The translations under genes were made by a program, and so were the position numbers. Under the pieces are notes generated by a model, which saw only the letters and a list, made by a program, of their open reading frames with translations, made no database searches and was not told the origin of the DNA. 17,168 nt of DNA from an uncultured Candidatus Saccharibacteria bacterium (lineage in GTDB: Bacteria > Patescibacteriota > Saccharimonadia > Saccharimonadales > UBA4665): assembly GCA_937988795.1 (NCBI GenBank), contig CALKHY010000015.1:1-17168 (forward strand). Direction: 5' to 3'. Below, one piece after another: positions 13,954 to 17,168 of the stretch (the stretch's first letter is position 1; each line of letters starts with the position of its first letter).

Positions 13954-15000
13954 TTAGCGGATGATGCCGGCGGTCTGGGTGAGGATGATACCGATGGTGG
14001 CAACGGCCACGATGGTGATGTCAAGCACCGGGTGTTTGTGAATAAACGCCTCGCCTTTGACGAGCGCACGGCGGAGCATCAGGCCGTGGCGGAGGAAGAA
14101 GACAGCAATGGCGACACTTGCGATCGCGCTGACAGCAAAGGCGCTCCAGGCGGCAGTGGCGCCGGAAAGCAGCTGAATGCGAGCGATTTTCTTGGTGGTG
14201 ATGGCGGCCGGCGCGGCGTCACTGTCTTTGTCGTCTTTCTTTTCGTCAGCAGCAACAACCGGCGTGACAGTCATCTCTTCCTCGGGCGCAGGTTCGGGCT
14301 CCGGTTCGGCCGCTGACGCCTGCTGTGCGGCTGGTTTTTGCTCGGGCTGGGGTGCAGGTTCAGCCGGGGTCTTGGATTTCTGTACAACAGCAGTAACGGT
14401 GCAGGCAGTGCGGCAGCCGTACATGGCCACGACGATCGTTTCTGGCCCGGTGCCCTGGTAATTTGGCGAGTTAGCAATGCCAAAACCGACTTCTTTATAG
14501 GTGGCATTCAGAATGTTGGCTCGGTGCCCTTCGCTGCCCATCCAGCCCTCAACAGTTGCAGTACTGTTCAGGAAGCCATACGCCAGGTTTTCGCCGGCAG
14601 TCTGGTAGTGGTAACCTGCATTGGTGATGAAGATCCACGGCGGATTGCCCTCGGGCGTGTTGTGCGACCAGTAGTCGCGCGCTGCCATGTCTTCGGCCTT
14701 GGCTTGCGCGGCCTGGGTGAGCTGGTCGTTGAGCGTCAGGCCCGGCAGCCCGTTGTCGGTGCGGTGTTTATTAGTCTCCTGCAAAAGGCCGCTGATGCTC
14801 ATGTCTGTCGCGTAGCCGAGTATGCTGTGCTGGATCGTGCCCCAGAAAGTATTCGCGAGAATGCCAAGGAAGACAATCAGCGCCATCGGCAGGTACGGCC
14901 AGTACGGCTTGTGGTAGTCGGGTGTGCGCTTGTGGTGCCGCCCGTGGCGCTTTTTTTCGTGTACTGGAACCGATTTCTTTTTGTTCGCGACAAGGACCAT
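13954..15000 (-). CDS. Membrane-anchored CAP (SCP/PR1-like) domain protein
   Basis: 348 aa. The N-terminus is very basic and His-rich (residues 7-31), then a membrane helix at about 37-55. The CAP domain spans about 68-195 with its hallmarks: SHNTPEG (H113), GENLAYG (E137) and the signature GWMGSEGHRANIL (152-164, H159), which form the expected cavity residues; Cys196 and Cys200 close it. A low-complexity Pro/Glu/Ala linker (208-265) leads to two further helices (about 282-304 and 325-345). The domain would face the outside. Bacterial CAP domains of the YkwD type are common in Patescibacteria surface proteins, with unknown substrates. It has no ribosome binding site. It is divergent from the NUDIX gene, 74 nt apart. 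The C-terminal pair of helices is unusual for the family. Confidence 0.9.
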   Translation of the reverse strand: MVLVANKKKSVPVHEKKRHGRHHKRTPDYHKPYWPYLPMALIVFLGILANTFWGTIQHSILGYATDMSISGLLQETNKHRTDNGLPGLTLNDQLTQAAQAKAEDMAARDYWSHNTPEGNPPWIFITNAGYHYQTAGENLAYGFLNSTATVEGWMGSEGHRANILNATYKEVGFGIANSPNYQGTGPETIVVAMYGCRTACTVTAVVQKSKTPAEPAPQPEQKPAAQQASAAEPEPEPAPEEEMTVTPVVAADEKKDDKDSDAAPAAITTKKIARIQLLSGATAAWSAFAVSAIASVAIAVFFLRHGLMLRRALVKGEAFIHKHPVLDITIVAVATIGIILTQTAGIIR

Positions 15001-15009
15001 GTTGTTTTT

Positions 15010-15018
15010 ATCATAGCA
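15010..15018 (-). promoter_or_regulatory. Extended -10 of the CAP gene, predicted near-leaderless
   Basis: Minus-strand TGC-TATGAT; the ATG follows after 9 nt, with no ribosome binding site between. Confidence 0.4.
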
Positions 15019-15024
15019 TACTGT

Positions 15025-15052
15025 TTGTGTTTTTCGGCCGGGCTGATATAGT
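15025..15052 (+). promoter_or_regulatory. Promoter of the NUDIX gene
   Basis: -35 TTGTGT (15025-15030), 16-nt spacer, extended -10 TGA-TATAGT (15044-15052). A strong AAGGAGGG ribosome binding site follows, which fixes the start codon at 15075. Confidence 0.5.
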
Positions 15053-15074
15053 AGACGGCGAGCAAGGAGGGTTC

Positions 15075-15545
15075 ATGGAAACAAAAAGACACAAAATGTG
15101 GTTGCCGTTTGATGATTTCAAACGGATTTATTCGCGGGTGCCGAAGGCTAGCGTTGATATGGTAATTCGCATGGATGGTGGTGTGGTGATGGTCAAGCGT
15201 ACGCATCCGCCATCAGCTGGCACGTGGCACTTGCCAGGCGGCACGATTTTGTTTGGCGAGCTGGTCGAAGACGCTGCGCGGCGGCTGGCAAGGGATGAGG
15301 TTGGCCTCGAAATAGACATCATCGGCTGTCTGGGATATATGGAATATCCGAAACAACACAAAGACGGCTACTTCGGCTGGCCGGTAGCGATTGTACTGGA
15401 AGCGCGCGCCCGGAGCGGCGAATTGCGCGGCAGCGAGTGGCAGGGCAAAAAAGTAGCTGTATTTAAGGAAATGCCGGAAAACACCCTGCCCGACCAGGCA
15501 GATTTTATCCTGAAAAGCGGCATTTCGTTTAGTGAAGATCTCTAG
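15075..15545 (+). CDS. NUDIX hydrolase, GDP-mannose mannosyl hydrolase-like
   Basis: 156 aa. The NUDIX box (residues 55-77) starts GGTILFGE and ends RLARDEVG. The usual REUxEE core is RLARDE, with Leu71 where the classical catalytic Glu stands and only Glu75 fully kept. The same change (RLTMAE) occurs in E. coli GDP-mannose mannosyl hydrolase, and the N-terminus (LPFDDFKRIYSRVPKASVD) and KRTHPPSAGTWHLPGG (41-56) match that subfamily too. It probably cleaves GDP-sugars, although the substrate is not certain. The frame is open upstream to 14922, but the AAGGAGGG site and promoter place the start here. It ends in CTAG, which also contains the stop codon of the convergent methyltransferase gene. 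Confidence 0.87.
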   Translation: METKRHKMWLPFDDFKRIYSRVPKASVDMVIRMDGGVVMVKRTHPPSAGTWHLPGGTILFGELVEDAARRLARDEVGLEIDIIGCLGYMEYPKQHKDGYFGWPVAIVLEARARSGELRGSEWQGKKVAVFKEMPENTLPDQADFILKSGISFSEDL

Positions 15546-16039
15546 TTGGCGAACCGGCAGTGGAAGAGCGCCATGGCGGCAGCCTGGACAACGTTGAAGG
15601 ACTCCTTGCGCCCAAACATTGGGATTTCGAGCACTAGATCACAGGCGTCGAGTATTTCTGGCTCAATACCTTCGACTTCTCGGCCGACGACGATGGCAAT
15701 CTGCTCCGGTGGATGGTATTTGTGTAGCAGGCGCGCGTCATCGGTTTGTTCCAAGGCAGCGATGGTGTAGCCGCTTTTTCTGAGCTTGTCCAGCACCGGT
15801 GGCAGTTCTGGGTGGTATTCCCACTTCACCATGTTTTCGGCGCCAAGAGCTGTTTTGTTGATGCTTTTAGTAATCTTTTCCACCTCGTGCGGCAGCCGGC
15901 GGTCATGAGCGTGTGCCGGATGCGGTGTGTAGCCGCTCAAAATTACTTTGCTTACGCCCAGGCCTTCGGCAGTGCGCAGGAGTGAGCCGACGTTATGGGT
16001 GCTCCGCAGATTGTGAGCAATCAGTACGATATTCCGCAT
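15542..16039 (-). CDS. SpoU/TrmH-class RNA 2'-O-methyltransferase
   Basis: Methylates a ribose 2'-hydroxyl in tRNA or rRNA using S-adenosylmethionine, through a trefoil-knot fold. The three SPOUT motifs are visible: NLRSTHNVGSLLRTAEGLGV (10-29, with N16 and R22), IVVGREVEGI (116-125) and IPMFGRKESFNVVQAAAMALF (139-159, with the conserved N149). At 165 aa it consists of the catalytic domain only, without the N-terminal RNA-binding domain of RlmB, so it resembles the TrmL size class, but the insert after motif 1 differs and the target cannot be named. It has no ribosome binding site; an extended -10 TGA-TACGAT (minus strand, 16046-16054) lies 6 nt before the ATG. It is divergent from the serine hydrolase gene and convergent with the NUDIX gene, with overlapping stops. 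Confidence 0.9.
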   Translation of the reverse strand: MRNIVLIAHNLRSTHNVGSLLRTAEGLGVSKVILSGYTPHPAHAHDRRLPHEVEKITKSINKTALGAENMVKWEYHPELPPVLDKLRKSGYTIAALEQTDDARLLHKYHPPEQIAIVVGREVEGIEPEILDACDLVLEIPMFGRKESFNVVQAAAMALFHCRFAN

Positions 16040-16045
16040 ATGCTT

Positions 16046-16054
16046 ATCGTATCA
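16046..16054 (-). promoter_or_regulatory. Extended -10 of the methyltransferase gene, predicted leaderless
   Basis: Minus-strand TGA-TACGAT with only 6 nt to the ATG at 16039, so the transcript should begin at or next to the start codon. Confidence 0.4.
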
Positions 16055-16081
16055 CATGCTCGGCCGACTGGCGGTGCGGAC

Positions 16082-16090
16082 TGGTATAAT
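16082..16090 (+). promoter_or_regulatory. Extended -10 of the serine hydrolase gene, predicted leaderless
   Basis: TGG-TATAAT, a perfect extended -10, followed by TTTTAC and then the ATG at 16097. There is no room for a ribosome binding site. No -35 is visible. Confidence 0.6.
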
Positions 16091-16096
16091 TTTTAC

Positions 16097-16990
16097 ATGC
16101 CAGTTGTGCAGCGATATGTGCGCCCGGTGCGAGAGCGGCGGAAGAAGCCGCTTGTATTTATTGTTTTTGCGGTGGTAATTGTGCTGATTGCCGCGGTGTT
16201 TTTTGTTGTTCGCCCCATGATTTTTAAGGATGGCAAACAGGCTGGTGGACAGCTGCAACAGGTTGAGCAACCCGCGCAAGCCGAAGAAAAACCGGAAATG
16301 CCGCCGCTCGTTAATTTGCAGCCGGTTGTTGACGAGTGGTTGGCAAAGCAATCTGCCGAGTACAGTATTGTCGTGTACGACCCGGCAAACAAGCAGATCA
16401 TCGCCTCGAACAAGCCGGACGAGAAGTATTTTGCCGCTAGCTTGTACAAACTATTCGTGGCGTATCTCGCACTGGTAGATTTTCAGAACGGCACGCAAAA
16501 TCCGGACGAGGAGTTGTGGGGTGGCTATACGCGCAAGGAATGCGTGGACTTGATGATCCGCGAATCTCATAGCCCGTGTGGCGAGGCCATGATGGCCGAT
16601 ATGGGGCAGGAGACCTTGCGCGAGCGCGTGAGTCAAATGGGGATTGAAAACACCATTTTTGCCGGTATCACCACCACGGCGCGCGACTCAGCGCTGATTT
16701 TGCAATACATCGTTGAGGGGCGCGATCTGAACGCCGAAAATACCGTATTCCTGCGCAACGCCATGCGTGTGCAGCCCGAGAAGTACCGCCGCGGCCTGCC
16801 GCAAGGCGCACCTGAAGCAACCTGGGACACGAAAGTCGGCTGGAATCAAGAGTACAACTACCACGACGTCGGCATCATGACGCTGCCGAACGGCCGCGAG
16901 TACGTCGTCGCCATCCTGAGCTATGGAAATGGTAGTCCGGCCCCTATCGCTGATTTTGCAGCTACCATCTACGATGCGCTCAAGGAATAA
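16097..16990 (+). CDS. Membrane-anchored serine hydrolase, class A beta-lactamase-like
   Basis: 297 aa. The N-terminus is basic (RPVRERRKK) and followed by a membrane helix (about 18-39), a Gln/Pro/Glu linker and an extracytoplasmic catalytic domain (about 72-297). The SxxK motif is ASLYK (S115, K118). The SDN-like position reads S157-H-S159 within ESHSPCGEA, and the third motif is TKVGW (K246) in place of KTG. The TTTARDSALIL stretch (192-202) resembles the TTPRDMA segment of class A enzymes. It probably acts on peptidoglycan or a related amide rather than conferring drug resistance, given the degenerate SDN and the anchor. The frame is open upstream to 15995, but that ATG is antisense to the methyltransferase gene and has no signals, while the -10 box 6 nt before 16097 defines a leaderless start. 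Confidence 0.85.
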   Translation: MPVVQRYVRPVRERRKKPLVFIVFAVVIVLIAAVFFVVRPMIFKDGKQAGGQLQQVEQPAQAEEKPEMPPLVNLQPVVDEWLAKQSAEYSIVVYDPANKQIIASNKPDEKYFAASLYKLFVAYLALVDFQNGTQNPDEELWGGYTRKECVDLMIRESHSPCGEAMMADMGQETLRERVSQMGIENTIFAGITTTARDSALILQYIVEGRDLNAENTVFLRNAMRVQPEKYRRGLPQGAPEATWDTKVGWNQEYNYHDVGIMTLPNGREYVVAILSYGNGSPAPIADFAATIYDALKE

Positions 16991-16991
16991 A

Positions 16992-17168
16992 ATTCCAAAT
17001 CCCAAATTCCAAATAAAATTCCAATGACTAAAATCCGAAGGACCGAAACTTCCATAACGCTAGAGCGTTTTGATCATTCGGTCATTGGAATTTCGGACAT
17101 TATTTGGAATTTGGTCTTTGGAATTTGATGCTTCTTTGGAATTCGGTGCTTGGAATTTGGAATTTCTA
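16992..17168. repeat. Array of TTTGGAATT-type repeats around a central hairpin
   Basis: About nine degenerate copies of AATTCCAAA or its complement. Those on the left read AATTCCAA (three copies) and those on the right TTGGAATT (six), so the block forms a large imperfect inverted repeat. Exact arms include CCAAATTCCAAATAA (17002-17016) with 17100-17114. The block runs off the window end. It is low-complexity, much richer in A/T than the genes, and holds no reading frame. Confidence 0.75.
17056..17071 (+). terminator. Possible terminator after the serine hydrolase gene
   Basis: AACGCT-ag-AGCGTT followed by TT at the centre of the repeat block. The stem is short (6 bp at most) and the T-tract is weak. 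Confidence 0.3.

Noticed and set aside
14922..15074. N-terminal extension of the NUDIX protein
   Set aside because: The open frame exists, but the promoter at 15025-15052 and the AAGGAGGG site place the start at 15075. The extension overlaps the divergent CAP gene.
15995..16096. N-terminal extension of the serine hydrolase
   Set aside because: It is antisense to the methyltransferase start, has no ribosome binding site and would place an uncharged stretch before the basic anchor. The -10 box at 16085 fixes the leaderless start at 16097.
16992..17168. CRISPR array
   Set aside because: The repeat words are short, degenerate, on both strands and irregularly spaced, with no uniform spacers and no cas gene.

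Overview
The window carries 17 genes on both strands, packed tightly, with standard bacterial signals (AGGAGG-type ribosome binding sites, extended -10 promoters). The gene set fits a small-genome Patescibacteria/CPR bacterium, perhaps Saccharibacteria: a compact pentose-phosphate block, a membrane-anchored CAP-domain protein, a serine beta-lactamase-like protein, short membrane proteins and several orphans. That lineage call is inference from gene content only. All 17 genes end in TAA or TAG and none in TGA, while long reading frames such as dnaE contain no in-frame TGA. The standard code is therefore in use, with TGA avoided as a stop.

Layout. Positions 1-4569 hold carbohydrate metabolism. 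6-phosphogluconolactonase and a DUF2267 protein run leftward. Ribose-5-phosphate isomerase B and ribulose-phosphate 3-epimerase run rightward as an operon from a divergent promoter that overlaps the lactonase promoter. Transketolase runs leftward and meets the epimerase at a shared bidirectional terminator. These four enzymes cover the lactonase step and the non-oxidative interconversions. No glucose-6-phosphate dehydrogenase, 6-phosphogluconate dehydrogenase or transaldolase is present in the window.

Positions 4729-8927 are an accessory stretch: a five-helix mechanosensitive-channel-like protein, an uncharacterised gene broken by an exact 17-bp tandem duplication just after its start, a DUF1801 protein, a YggT protein, a REP-associated tyrosine (HUH) transposase bracketed by inverted palindromes, and a 350-residue orphan with an operator-like inverted repeat at its promoter. 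Positions 8928-9210 are non-coding and hold a 103-nt near-perfect hairpin. The replicative polymerase gene dnaE fills 9211-12882.

From 12869 to 16990 come a 339-residue orphan, the CAP-domain protein, a GDP-mannose-hydrolase-like NUDIX protein, a SpoU/TrmH-class RNA methyltransferase and the serine hydrolase. The right end (16991-17168) is an A/T-rich array of TTTGGAATT-type words with a central hairpin.

Two features stand out. The first is the 17-bp duplication: removing one copy restores a 173-codon gene that has a good promoter and ribosome binding site, so it looks like an ON/OFF switch or a fresh mutation. The second is a group of about six genes with no ribosome binding site whose ATG lies 6-10 nt after a -10 box, which suggests leaderless transcripts.
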